Shown here in pieces: positions 8,782 through 17,648 of a stretch of 64,000 bases of DNA. Below the pieces are notes generated by a model. The model saw only the letters and a list, made by a program, of their open reading frames with translations, had not been told where the DNA came from and ran no database searches. This DNA is from CAVOJV01 sp963696325 (GTDB taxonomy: Bacteria > Pseudomonadota > Gammaproteobacteria > Competibacterales > Competibacteraceae), in assembly GCA_963696325.1 (NCBI GenBank), contig CAVOJV010000014.1:20221-84220 (forward strand), written 5' to 3'. How positions within the stretch are numbered: position 1 is the stretch's first letter; every line of letters begins with the position of its first letter. A program made the translations under genes and the position numbers.

Positions 8782-10071
8782 GGTCTATGCTGAACCTCAG
8801 GAAATGCGTGGCGCAGGAGATGCAGGGGTCGTAATTGCGAATGGTCTGCTCGCACCGCCACTTCAGCTTGTCCTCTGGCATATTGAGGTTTTTGGCGAAC
8901 ACGCCCCATAGGTCGCGTTCGATCTGTTTTTGGTTTTGCGAGGTGGGCGGAATGATGCGGGCGTCCAGGATGCGCCCCTCGGTGTCCAGCCGATAGCGAT
9001 GGTAGCAAATACCCCGTGAAGCCTCGGTACAGCCATGACCTTCGCCAGCTCGCGGCGTGATCTCGATGCAGGAAGCATCCGGTTCCTCGTAGGCTTCAGC
9101 CAAGCGCAGGGCTTCCTCGCAGGCGTAAAGAACCTCCACCGCGCGCACCACGATGCTCTGAAATGGGTTGTTGCAGACTGGGCCCAGTCCGGCTTCTTTG
9201 GCGGCCTGGCGGATAAGTCGGACAACTGCTCGAAGTTGTTGTTATAGCGGGCAATCGGCCCCACCAGGTAGGTCTCACTACCATTCAGACGACCATGCAG
9301 TGCGTTGGAGTGGGCCACATGTTCTTCATCCACATGGTCTAGGAAATCGCGAATCTCAAAATTTAGCCCGTGATTGGAGACAATCCGCCCTTCGTGGATG
9401 GCGTATTCATCGGGGTGTTTAAGGGATACACAATGGTAGTCATACTCGTAGTCGGGAAATTCAAAGCCGGCAAAGAGCTTGACAGTGTCTCGCGAAGCTT
9501 GGATGGCCCATTTAAGCGGCTCGATGAGGGCCCGTATCTCCTTTTTGCGGGGAGAACGGTAGAAACCGCCCACCTTGAGATTCACTGGGTGCACGGCACG
9601 GCCGCCGATCACTTCCAGGATCTGGTTGCCCAATTTCTTGAGTTCCAGAGCCTTTTCCACCACGCCCGGATAGTCACGGGACAGGCGGATGGCATCCTCG
9701 TAGCCTAGAAAATCCGGCGCATGCAGCAGATAGGTATGCAGTACATGGCTCTCGATCCACTCACCGCAATAGATCATGCGGCGTAAATTTCTGAGCGGCC
9801 CAGTGACGGTCACGCCGAGGGCATCTTCCATGGCGTGGCAGGCACCCATCATGTAGGCGATGGGGCAAATTCCACAGATACGCGCGGTAATGTCGGGAGC
9901 GTCGCTGTACATCCGCCCTTGCAGTAGGGCCTCAAAGAAACGCGGCGGCTCAAAGATACGGAATTTAACGTCTTGGATCACATCATCCTTAACCCTAACG
10001 TAAAGGGAGCCTTCGCCCTCGACCCGGGCAAGGGCATCGACCTTGATGGTACGGGTCTTAGACTTATTCAT
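8774..10071 (-). CDS. NiFe hydrogenase large (catalytic) subunit, group 3b type, frame broken once
   Basis: The catalytic subunit of a cytoplasmic NAD(P)-linked NiFe hydrogenase. The N-terminal nickel ligands are in ARICGICPIAYMMGACHAME near residue 67; the C-terminal pair is in RNYDPCISCATHFL just before the end. ATG 10071 overlaps the small-subunit stop (ATGAATAA). At about 9217 the frame changes; adding one base rejoins QLSDL to IRQAAKEAGLGPVCNNPF and gives roughly 432 residues, normal for group 3b alpha subunits. The sequence continues 10 residues past the DPCxxC motif, so the cleavable tail expected for the downstream protease is short. The frameshift is probably a sequence error, because both metal motifs are perfect. 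Confidence 0.85.
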
Positions 10072-10840
10072 GGCGCTGGCTCTCTTTGCGGAATTCTGCG
10101 GCGTTGGCATTGAATAGTTGGTAGAAATGCTTGATTTCTCGCTTCTCCATGCCGAGACCTGAAAACCACTTGCTCAGGCTCATGGTATTAGGTGTTTCCT
10201 TAGGGCCAAAGCAGCCGTAGCAACCGCGGTTACAGGATGGGCAGAGGTTGCCGCAACCAGCCTGAGTAACCGGTCCCATGCAGGGTATTCCTTGGGAGAC
10301 CATCACGCAGACTGTGCCAGCCCGTTTGCATTCAATACACTGGCTATAACGCGGTATATTCGGTTTGCGATTATTCAAAAAAGCGTTGAGCACCTCAAGC
10401 AATTGCTCTTTATTAATAGGGCAACCGCGCAACTCGAAATCCACCCCGACGTGGTTTTCGATAGGAGTAGAAGTAGCTAAGGTATCAATATATCTTGGGT
10501 TGGCGTAAACGGTGCTGATTAGCTGATCCACATGTTTGAAATTGCGCAGAGCTTGAATGCCCCCCGCCGTCGCGCAAGCACCGATGGTAATTAAAATCTT
10601 GGATTGGTGGCGCACATGGTGGATGCGCTCGACATCCTCCGGAGTGGTGATGGAGCCTTCCACCAGCGAGATATCATAGGGACCCTTGATTTGTGCCCGG
10701 GTTGCCTCTAGGAAGTAAGCAATTTCGACCGTATCGGCGACGGCTAGGAGTTCATCTTCACAACTGAGTAAACTGAGTTGACAGCCATCGCAGGATGAGA
10801 ATTTCCACACGGCCAGCTTGGGTTTCTTTATGGCCTTCAT
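10064..10840 (-). CDS. NiFe hydrogenase small (electron-transfer) subunit, group 3b type
   Basis: A 258-residue protein with the 20-kDa NADH-oxidoreductase fold. KLAVWKFSSCDGCQLSLLSCEDELL near the start carries the proximal cluster cysteines, SLVEGSITTPEDVERI and ITIGACATAGGIQAL are the family core, and a cysteine-rich C-terminal half (CIECKRAG, GNLCPSCNRGCYGCFGP) should bind two further 4Fe-4S clusters. It lacks a Tat signal, consistent with a soluble cytoplasmic enzyme. It is separated by one base from the FAD/NAD subunit upstream and overlaps the large subunit downstream. Confidence 0.85.
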   Translation of the reverse strand: MKAIKKPKLAVWKFSSCDGCQLSLLSCEDELLAVADTVEIAYFLEATRAQIKGPYDISLVEGSITTPEDVERIHHVRHQSKILITIGACATAGGIQALRNFKHVDQLISTVYANPRYIDTLATSTPIENHVGVDFELRGCPINKEQLLEVLNAFLNNRKPNIPRYSQCIECKRAGTVCVMVSQGIPCMGPVTQAGCGNLCPSCNRGCYGCFGPKETPNTMSLSKWFSGLGMEKREIKHFYQLFNANAAEFRKESQRHE

Positions 10841-10841
10841 A

Positions 10842-11726
10842 TCACAGTTCTCTTATTTCGAAAATGTCTTTTATCCGATCAAAGCGAAATACCGGCCCGT
10901 CCTTACAGACGAAATAGCGGCTGTACTGGCAATGGCCACAGAAGCCCAGGCCGCACCTCATATTGCGCTCCATCGAAATATAGATACGCTCATTGGTGAC
11001 CTCCTGCTCGTTCAATGCCTGCACGGCGTAGCGCATCATCACTTCCGGCCCGCAGACCATGGCTATCGTATGGAAGGGGTCGAAGCCGCCGCGTGGAATC
11101 AAGCGGGTAACCACTCCCACTCTGCCAGCCCATTTGCCGGTGGCGCGGTCCACGGTTACCTCCACGTTGAGGTCGAACTGGCTTCGCCATTTCTCCAGCT
11201 CACGGCGATACAAGATATCCTCGGGCGTGCGGGCACCATAGTAGATACAGATGTTGCCGTATTTCTCACGGTGCGCAACCAGGTAGTAGATGACCGGGCG
11301 CAGAGGCGAAAAGCCAATACCGCCGCCTATAAGCACGATGTCGCTGCCTTGCGCCTGTTGGACTGGCCAGGTGCTGCCAAAGGGGCCTCGCAAGCCCACT
11401 ATGTCTCCTCGTTTCATGCTCATCATGACTTCGGTGACGGAGCCCACCGCGCGGATAGTGTGTGTCACACAGGAGCCATTAGCAGAGTCACCGCTAATGC
11501 TGATAGGGACTTCGCCCACGCCGAAGACATAGAGCATGTTAAACTGCCCAGGTGCAAACCGAACGAGCCTACCCCCGCTGGCGGGAATCAAATCAACTGT
11601 GAAGGTATCACTGATCTCGTGCTGTATCCGGGAGATGCGAAAGGGGGTAGGGAGCATCGGCTCTTTGCCAGGCAAATGAGCCACAGTTGTTGACGGTTCT
11701 GGAAATATTAGCTCGGCGGTTGACAT
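10842..11726 (-). CDS. Hydrogenase FAD/NAD(P)-binding subunit (sulfhydrogenase gamma, HydG-like)
   Basis: A 294-residue ferredoxin-NADP reductase-like protein that passes electrons between NAD(P) and the hydrogenase iron-sulfur chain. RLVRFAPGQFNMLYVFGVGE is the FAD-binding region, VLIGGGIGFSPLRPVIYYL the NAD(P)-binding loop, and NMRCGLGFCGHCQYSRYFVC near the C-terminus holds a 2Fe-2S cluster as in dihydroorotate dehydrogenase electron-transfer subunits. The open frame extends 65 residues upstream, across the preceding gene; ATG 11726 (MSTAELIFPEP) is the sensible start, 8 bases after the cyclic-nucleotide-binding gene ends. Group 3b enzymes can also reduce sulfur; that activity is not predictable here. 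Confidence 0.85.
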   Translation of the reverse strand: MSTAELIFPEPSTTVAHLPGKEPMLPTPFRISRIQHEISDTFTVDLIPASGGRLVRFAPGQFNMLYVFGVGEVPISISGDSANGSCVTHTIRAVGSVTEVMMSMKRGDIVGLRGPFGSTWPVQQAQGSDIVLIGGGIGFSPLRPVIYYLVAHREKYGNICIYYGARTPEDILYRRELEKWRSQFDLNVEVTVDRATGKWAGRVGVVTRLIPRGGFDPFHTIAMVCGPEVMMRYAVQALNEQEVTNERIYISMERNMRCGLGFCGHCQYSRYFVCKDGPVFRFDRIKDIFEIREL

Positions 11727-11733
11727 GGGTTGT

Positions 11734-12213
11734 TTACTTCCTGTCGCGAGATTTACCGTACATATCGAGGAGCTGCAGCCGCCCGGCCTCAACTCGGCGT
11801 GCGATGATTGGAACGAACCGCTTGAACAGTTCAAACCCAAGGGTATGATCAAGCTCGTACTTTTCCCGCAGGCATTTGGCGTCCAGGCTGATGGCCCGCA
11901 CCAAATACAGGGCGCGCGCATCGGCCCGCCATCGGTAAGGTGGAATCATCCAGGACCAACCCAGGACATCACCTTCTTGCAGGGTCTCGACGATGATCGG
12001 TTCACGGCCTGGAATGTGGATCTCCAGCGCCACATTGCCATGGCGGAGCAGGTAGAATTTGTCCGCTGCACCCCCCTCGCGGAAAATATACTCGCCCGCG
12101 TTAAAACGCTCGTTTGCCGCACACCCGACGACGGTACTGCAGGCTTTTGGATCTATCCCCTTGAAAAAAGGATGCTCTCTGAGAAAACGTTCGAGATTCT
12201 CGATCTCACTCAT
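11734..12213 (-). CDS. Cyclic-nucleotide-binding domain protein within the hydrogenase operon
   Basis: A 159-residue single-domain protein with the CAP-type effector fold: FFKGIDPKACSTVVGCAANE, FNAGEYIFREGGAADKFYLL, and GDVLGWSWMIPPYRW. There is no helix-turn-helix after residue 130, so it is not a DNA-binding Crp protein; it probably senses a nucleotide and acts on the enzyme or is a structural partner. Such genes are recurrent neighbours of group 3b hydrogenases. Its ATG (12211-12213) directly abuts the stop of the iron-sulfur subunit gene (TAA-ATG). Confidence 0.8.
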   Translation of the reverse strand: MSEIENLERFLREHPFFKGIDPKACSTVVGCAANERFNAGEYIFREGGAADKFYLLRHGNVALEIHIPGREPIIVETLQEGDVLGWSWMIPPYRWRADARALYLVRAISLDAKCLREKYELDHTLGFELFKRFVPIIARRVEAGRLQLLDMYGKSRDRK

Positions 12214-13353
12214 TTATTTTTCCCCTCCGCTGTCCCGGATCGCCCGGGCCTCTTCAGTAATGTCGATGCCCACCGGGCACCAGGTGATGCAACGGCCGCA
12301 GCCCACGCAGCCCGAGGAACCGAACTGGTCATACCAGGTGGAGAGCTTGTGGTTGATCCAATGACGGTAACGGGAGCGGCCCTCGCGGCGGATGCTGCCC
12401 CCATGAATATAGCTGAAATCAATGCTGAAACAGGAGTCCCATTTACGCCAGCGCTCCGCCGTTTGGCCGGTAAGGTCGGTAACGTCTTCCACCGCCGTGC
12501 AAAAGCAGGGTGGGGCAGACCATGGTACAGTTAGTGCAGTTAAGGCAGCGCTTCGCGACCTCATCCCAACGGGGATGCTCCAGATTATCTTTGAGCAAGG
12601 GGCCGACTCCCGCCACCATTTCCCGCCCCATGGCTTTGGCAGCATCGGCGAGAATGGCTTCAGCGGTATCGACATCGTTCGTGGTGGCTGGTCTGTGCGG
12701 CAGCTTGGCGAGCACGGCGGCGCCTTTCTCCGAACCTGCTTCTACTAGAAAGTCATGGCGTTCCCCGTCGATAAGTTCGGTGAGGGCGAGATCGAATCCT
12801 TGTGTGGCTTTGGTTCCGTGCCCATCGAAGTGCAAAAGCAGGTGCCGCTGGGTCGGGCGCAGTTGACTGCCACGATGAAGGTCGCGGCACGGCGCGCCAG
12901 ATAGCCAGGATCGGCGAAATCGCCATTGTTGAAAACCTTATCCTGGATCTGTATCGCATGAATTTCGCAACTGCGCACCCCGATAAACGCATAGCGCGGA
13001 GCATCAGCTGCCTGTTCCTCCAGCAGGAAACTCCTGCCGCGCCGCTGCGCACGCCATAAACGCTGGGCCGGCGGAAAGAGGTAGCGTTTCCAGCTATGGG
13101 GACCGACCACGTAGTCAAACAGCGCGTCGCGGTTGCTCTTGAGCAGTCGATACGTGCCTCCGTCTTGCTGGTCGGACCAGCCGACAGGCAGCTCGTCAGC
13201 CGCTTCCATGGGTTCGTAGACAATGGCGCCATCAGAGTGCTGCGGGCCAATAACTTGATAGCCTTGGCCGGTCAGCGTGGCGATCAGATCCTTCAGGGTG
13301 GCGGGACCGAAGACGGCCATGGCAGCCTGGGAGGAAGGCTTTTCTATTGTCAT
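12214..13353 (-). CDS. Hydrogenase iron-sulfur subunit (sulfhydrogenase beta, HydB-like), frame broken twice
   Basis: A ferredoxin-like subunit of about 380 residues that links FAD/NAD subunit and hydrogenase. The first segment from ATG 13353 (MTIEKPSSQ) contains YAFIGVRSCEIHAIQIQD and NCARPSGTCFCTSM; adding one base near 12808 joins it to KATQGFDLALTEL; removing one C near 12510 joins MVCPT to CFCTAVEDVTDLTG, completing the cluster motif CLNCTNCTMVCP, and the last segment carries the second cluster CVGCGRCITWCPVGID before the TAA at 12214. All eight cluster cysteines survive. It is the first gene of the operon, 72 bases downstream of an FNR box. Confidence 0.8.
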
Positions 13354-13402
13354 GATTGCCTGCCTTGGATGGTGGTTACTAAAGAAACACACAAGCAGGC
13401 TA

Positions 13403-13438
13403 AAGATAATGAAGGCAATATTTATTGATCTAAATCAA
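13403..13438 (-). promoter_or_regulatory. Perfect FNR/ANR box with a class II-spaced -10 for the hydrogenase operon
   Basis: TTGATCTAAATCAA at 13425-13438 matches the FNR consensus TTGAT-N4-ATCAA at every fixed position. Its centre is 78 bases upstream of the first hydrogenase gene. On the minus strand TATCTT (13403-13408) lies about 26 bases from the box centre, close to the spacing of a class II FNR promoter with the box near -41.5. This predicts induction without oxygen. Confidence 0.7.
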
Positions 13439-13534
13439 AAATATTAGGAGAATATTACAATAAATATACCCCGATAAGTTGTGGTAGTTGTGGTTTATTT
13501 GGCAAATTATTATTGACTGTACATTATTGCACTA

Positions 13535-14344
13535 TTAATGCCCTTTAAACTGGTTCATGCTTTTATAAACGCCTAGCCATTTGCCGGCGATAAGATCGAA
13601 TGCTCTGGCGGGTAATAGTCCCTTCAGGAAGGGAACGAAGTTCACAATGAAAGGGGCGCGTACGAAGGGTTTGCCTTTTTTCATACCTTCCCATACGGCG
13701 TTGACGATGGTTTCAGGTTGTAGTATTGGCGTTAGAAAAGGAGCTTTTACGCCATCGAACATGCCGGTATTGATATAACTTGGAATGACGGTGGTAACGC
13801 GTATATTTTTATAGCCCATTTGTTCCATTTCGAGCCGCACTGAATCGGACCAGCCAATAACGGCCCACTTGCTGGCGGCGTAAACTGACATTCTAGGGTT
13901 GGCAATCAAACCCGCCGCCGAGGCTATATTGATTAAATGACCCTCCTTTTTTTCAATCATTCCAGGCAAAAAAACACGTGCTACGTGCATAGGTCCAAGG
14001 GTGTTAATTTTGATTGTTTTTTCTATCTGTTCGACAGTATGGTCCGTGAACATCGCACCCACGACGATGCCCGCATTATTAAATAAGACATCTACAGTGC
14101 CGACTTCATTTAAAACCTGTTGGGCGCCTTGCTCAATCGATTTATAATCCGAGACATCGACAACATAGGAAAAAACCTGACCGCCCCTGGATCTCAACTC
14201 ATCCGCGGTAGCGTTTAATGCGGTTTGATTGATATCCCAGAGAACTACCTTGGCGCCTTCTTGTGCGCTTTTTTCAGCGAATAATTTGCCTATACCCATG
14301 GCGCCACCGGTAATTAATACCGTTTTATTTGCAACTGTTTGCAT
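13535..14344 (-). CDS. Short-chain dehydrogenase/reductase
   Basis: A 269-residue NAD(P)-dependent SDR. TGGAMGIG near residue 13 is the cofactor loop, FNNAGI the NAG motif, IASAAG the catalytic serine block and YAASK the catalytic Tyr-Lys pair. The C-terminal third is longer and more hydrophobic (FIVNFVPFLKGLLPARAFDL), like retSDR/DHRS-type enzymes that reduce retinoids, steroids or fatty aldehydes. ATG 14344 is preferred over TTG 14374 because of codon type and family length. It is AT-richer than its neighbours and stands upstream of the hydrogenase operon on the same strand, separated by the FNR-box region, so it is probably an independent unit. Confidence 0.75.
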   Translation of the reverse strand: MQTVANKTVLITGGAMGIGKLFAEKSAQEGAKVVLWDINQTALNATADELRSRGGQVFSYVVDVSDYKSIEQGAQQVLNEVGTVDVLFNNAGIVVGAMFTDHTVEQIEKTIKINTLGPMHVARVFLPGMIEKKEGHLINIASAAGLIANPRMSVYAASKWAVIGWSDSVRLEMEQMGYKNIRVTTVIPSYINTGMFDGVKAPFLTPILQPETIVNAVWEGMKKGKPFVRAPFIVNFVPFLKGLLPARAFDLIAGKWLGVYKSMNQFKGH

Positions 14345-14725
14345 GTTTTTACCTAATTCAACTTTGACTGACAATTTAAGTGTCGTAGAAAGAACCCTGA
14401 ATATGATAACTTATAAGAACATCTTTGGCTTGTATAAAAAAGCTATTTTATATAGCAAGTAGATATGGTTATTTCATAAGTAGGGAATCGGGGTGGCTAT
14501 AGATTCTGCTTTTGATCTGCCTTTGATGGGAAGCCTTAATTATAAGCTGATGGTATCGATACTCAGGAAAAATAGGATTACCATTAGCTAGGTTGTCCTA
14601 GGCAGCGCAAGAGGCGCGAGTGCGCTAAACCCTGCGTTTCGTTAACCCGTCTATGAAGAGCGCGCGATTAGGATTACCTTAAGCAGCAAACCCGGTAGGG
14701 GTGTTGATCACGAGTGGAGTAGTCT
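14345..14725. other. Divergent intergenic region between an SDR and acetoacetyl-CoA synthetase
   Basis: No gene was found in these 381 bases. The part from 14380 to 14560 is AT-rich and should hold both divergent promoters, but no hexamer pair is good enough to name. GTGGAG at 14713-14718 is the likely ribosome site for the gene at 14726. Confidence 0.4.
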
Positions 14726-16681
14726 ATGTCCGATATGCTCTGGAAACCGTCCGGCGAACGCGTCCAACAATCCAATCTAAGGTCATTTATGCAAGCCGTG
14801 GCTAACGCGTGGCAGCTAACACTGACCGATTACCCAGACCTGTATCGGTGGTCTGTCAATGAGCCCGAGCGTTTCTGGCGCACGCTATGGTCTTTTGCCG
14901 ACGTTATGGCGGAACAGCAGGGTGAAATCATCCTCAAGGATGGCGATAAAATGCCGGGCGCCCGGTGGTTTCCAGAGGCGCGCCTGAATTTCGCCCAGAA
15001 CCTGCTGCGCCGGCGTGACGATGCTCAGGCGATCGTCTTCTGGGGCGAGCAGCAAGTGCGTCGCTCCTTGACGCACGCCGAACTCTATGCCCATGTGTCG
15101 CGGCTCGCCCAGGCCCTGCGTGCCCTGGGCGTGGAGGCGGGGGATCGGGTCGCGGGCTTTATGCCCAATATGCCGGAGACCGTCATCGCCATGCTGGCAA
15201 CCGCCAGCCTTGGCGCGATCTGGTCATCCTGCTCGCCGGATTTCGGGGTGCGTGGGGTGCTGGACCGCTTCGGCCAGATCGGTCCTAAGGTGCTGTTCAG
15301 CGCCGATGGGTATTACTACAACGGTAAGGCGCACGATTGCCTGGAGAAGCTGCAAGATATCCTGGCCGAGTTGCCCACGCTGCGGCAACTGGTCATTGTG
15401 CCCTATACTCGACAACAACCAGCTCTGGAGGCATTGCCGGGCGCCCGCATGCTGGCGGACTTTATCGCGCCTTATTCACCCGGTGATATCGAGTTCGCGC
15501 AACTGCCCTTCGCGCATCCCTTGTATATCCTGTATTCATCGGGTACTACCGGAGTGCCCAAATGCATCATTCATGGGGCAGGAGGCACGCTCTTGCAGCA
15601 TTTGAAGGAGCACCTCCTGCATACCGATGTCAAGCCTGGCGATCGGGTGTTTTACTTCACCACCTGTGGCTGGATGATGTGGAACTGGCTGGTGTCGGCC
15701 TTGGCGGCCGAAGCCACCCTGTTGCTCTATGACGGTTCGCCGTTCTGCCCGGATGGTAACGTGCTGTTCGATTACGCCGACGCTGAGGCCATGACTGTTT
15801 TCGGCACCTCGGCCAAGTTCATCGACGCTATCAACAAAGCGGATCTGGAGCCCCGCAGGACCCATCGTCTCACTACTCTCAAAAGTATGCTTTCCACTGG
15901 CTCGCCCCTGGTGCCGGAAAGTTTCGATTTCGTCTACCAGAAGGTGAAACCGGATATCCAATTGTCGTCCATCTCCGGCGGCACCGATATAATCTCCTGC
16001 TTTGCCCTGGGTAATCCGGTGTTGCCGGTATGGCGCGGTGAACTGCAATGCCGGGGGCTGGGCATGCGGGTGGAAGTTTGGGACGACGACGGCAGGCCGG
16101 TCCGGGGCGAGAAGGGGGAGTTGGTGTGCACCGCACCGTTTCCCTCCATGCCGGTCGGATTCTGGAACGACCCGGACGGCGCCAATTACCGCGCCGCCTA
16201 TTTTGAGCGCTTTCCCAATGTCTGGTGTCACGGCGATTACGTCGAGCTGACCGAACATGACGGCATTGTCATCTACGGCCGCTCCGATGCCGTGCTCAAT
16301 CCCGGTGGCGTGCGCATCGGTACGGCAGAGATTTACCGGCAGGTGGAACAATTGCCGGAGGTGGTGGAAGCCCTGGTCATCGGGCAGGATTGGGACAACG
16401 ACGTGCGCGTCGTCCTGTTCGTGCGCCTGCGCGAAGGGTTGGAGCTGGATGAAGAGCTGGCTAAGCGTATCAAGACTCAAATCCGCAAGAACACGACTCC
16501 CCGCCATGTGCCGGCCAAACTGATCCAAGTGGCCGACATCCCCCGTACCAAAAGCGGCAAGATTGTCGAGTTGGCGGTGCGCAACGTGGTCCATGGTCGC
16601 TCGGTAAAGAACCGGGAGGCGCTGGCGAATCCGGAGGCGCTCGATCTTTATAAGGACCTCTCGGATTTGCAACAGCCCTGA
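14726..16681 (+). CDS. Acetoacetyl-CoA synthetase (acetoacetate-CoA ligase)
   Basis: A 651-residue AMP-forming ligase that activates acetoacetate with ATP and CoA. It has the acetyl-CoA synthetase-like N-terminal cap (WQLTLTDYPDLYRWSVNEPE), the AMP loop LYILYSSGTTGVPKCIIHG near residue 270, the A5-type block SISGGTDIISCFALGNPVLP, and the C-terminal lysine motif IPRTKSGKIVELAVRN. Length and the acetoacetate-specific WTTCGWMMWNWL-like region (here TTCGWMMWNWLVSAL) separate it from Acs. It is followed by a PhaB-type reductase; together they could return acetoacetate from storage-polymer breakdown to 3-hydroxybutyryl-CoA. Confidence 0.9.
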   Translation: MSDMLWKPSGERVQQSNLRSFMQAVANAWQLTLTDYPDLYRWSVNEPERFWRTLWSFADVMAEQQGEIILKDGDKMPGARWFPEARLNFAQNLLRRRDDAQAIVFWGEQQVRRSLTHAELYAHVSRLAQALRALGVEAGDRVAGFMPNMPETVIAMLATASLGAIWSSCSPDFGVRGVLDRFGQIGPKVLFSADGYYYNGKAHDCLEKLQDILAELPTLRQLVIVPYTRQQPALEALPGARMLADFIAPYSPGDIEFAQLPFAHPLYILYSSGTTGVPKCIIHGAGGTLLQHLKEHLLHTDVKPGDRVFYFTTCGWMMWNWLVSALAAEATLLLYDGSPFCPDGNVLFDYADAEAMTVFGTSAKFIDAINKADLEPRRTHRLTTLKSMLSTGSPLVPESFDFVYQKVKPDIQLSSISGGTDIISCFALGNPVLPVWRGELQCRGLGMRVEVWDDDGRPVRGEKGELVCTAPFPSMPVGFWNDPDGANYRAAYFERFPNVWCHGDYVELTEHDGIVIYGRSDAVLNPGGVRIGTAEIYRQVEQLPEVVEALVIGQDWDNDVRVVLFVRLREGLELDEELAKRIKTQIRKNTTPRHVPAKLIQVADIPRTKSGKIVELAVRNVVHGRSVKNREALANPEALDLYKDLSDLQQP

Positions 16682-16691
16682 AGTTCCCGCG

Positions 16692-16745
16692 TAATGGACA
16701 GTCCAGGTGCTTTCTATGTCCATTAAGACCCCGATTGATTATAAT
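16692..16745 (+). promoter_or_regulatory. Inverted repeat followed by a perfect -10, candidate phaB promoter and operator
   Basis: TAATGGACA (16692-16700) and TGTCCATTA (16717-16725) are perfect inverted 9-mers with a 16-base loop. A consensus TATAAT at 16740-16745 lies 17 bases after a poor -35 position that overlaps the right arm. This geometry fits an operator controlling transcription of the gene at 16824, with a leader of about 70 bases. It may instead be a stem-loop at the end of the preceding mRNA. Confidence 0.35.
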
Positions 16746-16823
16746 TGGCGATCATTTTTGGACGGAGCGACCTTAAGGTTGCATACGGATGACATTAACC
16801 ATAACGCAGAGGATTAATTCAAC

Positions 16824-17567
16824 ATGGGAAAACTGGATAACAAAATCGCGCTTGTGACAGGTGGCTCAAAAGGTATCGGCAAGGCCATCGCCCTGATGCT
16901 GGCCAAAGCGGGCGCCAAGGTTGCCCTAAACTACAATCGTAGCGCCGATGAAGCGCAGGCCGTCGCTGACGAGATCAAGGCGCTGGGAAGCGACGCCTTC
17001 ATCGCCCAGGCGGACGTAAGTGACGCCACGGCCGCCCGCGGCCTGGTCAAAAAAGTGCTCGACCATTTCGGAACCATCGATATCCTGATCAACAATGCCG
17101 GCATTACCCGTGATTCGTTCTTCAAAAAACTCACCGACGAAGCCTGGCATGAGGTCATCAAGACTAACCTGGATAGCGTCTTTTACATCACCAGCGCTGC
17201 CTTACCCGCCATGCTGGAGCACAACTACGGCCGCATCATCAGCATCAGTTCCTTCGTAGGTCAGAAGGGTAATCTGGCGCAGACCAACTACGCGGCCACT
17301 AAAGCCGGCCTGATCGGTTTCAGTAAGTCCCTCGCGCTTGAGGTTGCCAGGAATAATATTACGGTCAACACCATCAACCCAGGTTTCATCGGCACCGACA
17401 TGGTCTTGAAGATCCGCGAAGAGGTGAAGCAAAAGCTCCTCACTCAGGTTCCCCTGGGCCGCTTCGGCACGCCAGAAGAAGTCGCCAAGGCCGTTTTGTT
17501 CCTGGCCGCCGATGGCGACTACATCACCGGTCAGCAGCTCAACGTCAACGGCGGTATATACATGTAA
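16824..17567 (+). CDS. phaB: Acetoacetyl-CoA reductase, PhaB type
   Basis: A 247-residue SDR of the FabG/PhaB group. TGGSKGIGKAIALMLAKAGA is the NADP(H) loop, NNAGITRDSFFKKLT the NAG region typical of acetoacetyl-CoA reductases, SISSFVG and YAATKAG hold the catalytic Ser, Tyr and Lys, and it ends GGIYM. The enzyme reduces acetoacetyl-CoA to (R)-3-hydroxybutyryl-CoA for polyhydroxybutyrate. A second, clearer FabG is in the fatty-acid cluster at 44617, and this copy follows acetoacetyl-CoA synthetase, which favours the PhaB reading. No phaA or phaC is in the window. Confidence 0.75.
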   Translation: MGKLDNKIALVTGGSKGIGKAIALMLAKAGAKVALNYNRSADEAQAVADEIKALGSDAFIAQADVSDATAARGLVKKVLDHFGTIDILINNAGITRDSFFKKLTDEAWHEVIKTNLDSVFYITSAALPAMLEHNYGRIISISSFVGQKGNLAQTNYAATKAGLIGFSKSLALEVARNNITVNTINPGFIGTDMVLKIREEVKQKLLTQVPLGRFGTPEEVAKAVLFLAADGDYITGQQLNVNGGIYM

Positions 17568-17609
17568 TTCATGCAAAGCTGCTTAAAAGCAGTTATATAA
17601 AGTTATTCC

Positions 17610-17635
17610 GGGCGACATTCTGTCGCCCTTTCTTT
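17610..17635 (+). terminator. Rho-independent terminator after phaB
   Basis: GGGCGACA (17610-17617), a 3-base loop and TGTCGCCC (17621-17628) form a perfect 8-base stem followed by TTTCTTT. It lies 43 bases after the phaB stop and 14 bases before the convergent gene's stop. Confidence 0.85.
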
Positions 17636-17648
17636 GTCAGCATCGATG

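Noticed and set aside
15536..16723. Minus-strand frame of 395 codons across acetoacetyl-CoA synthetase
   Set aside because: Shadow frame produced by GC-biased third positions; no recognisable domain.
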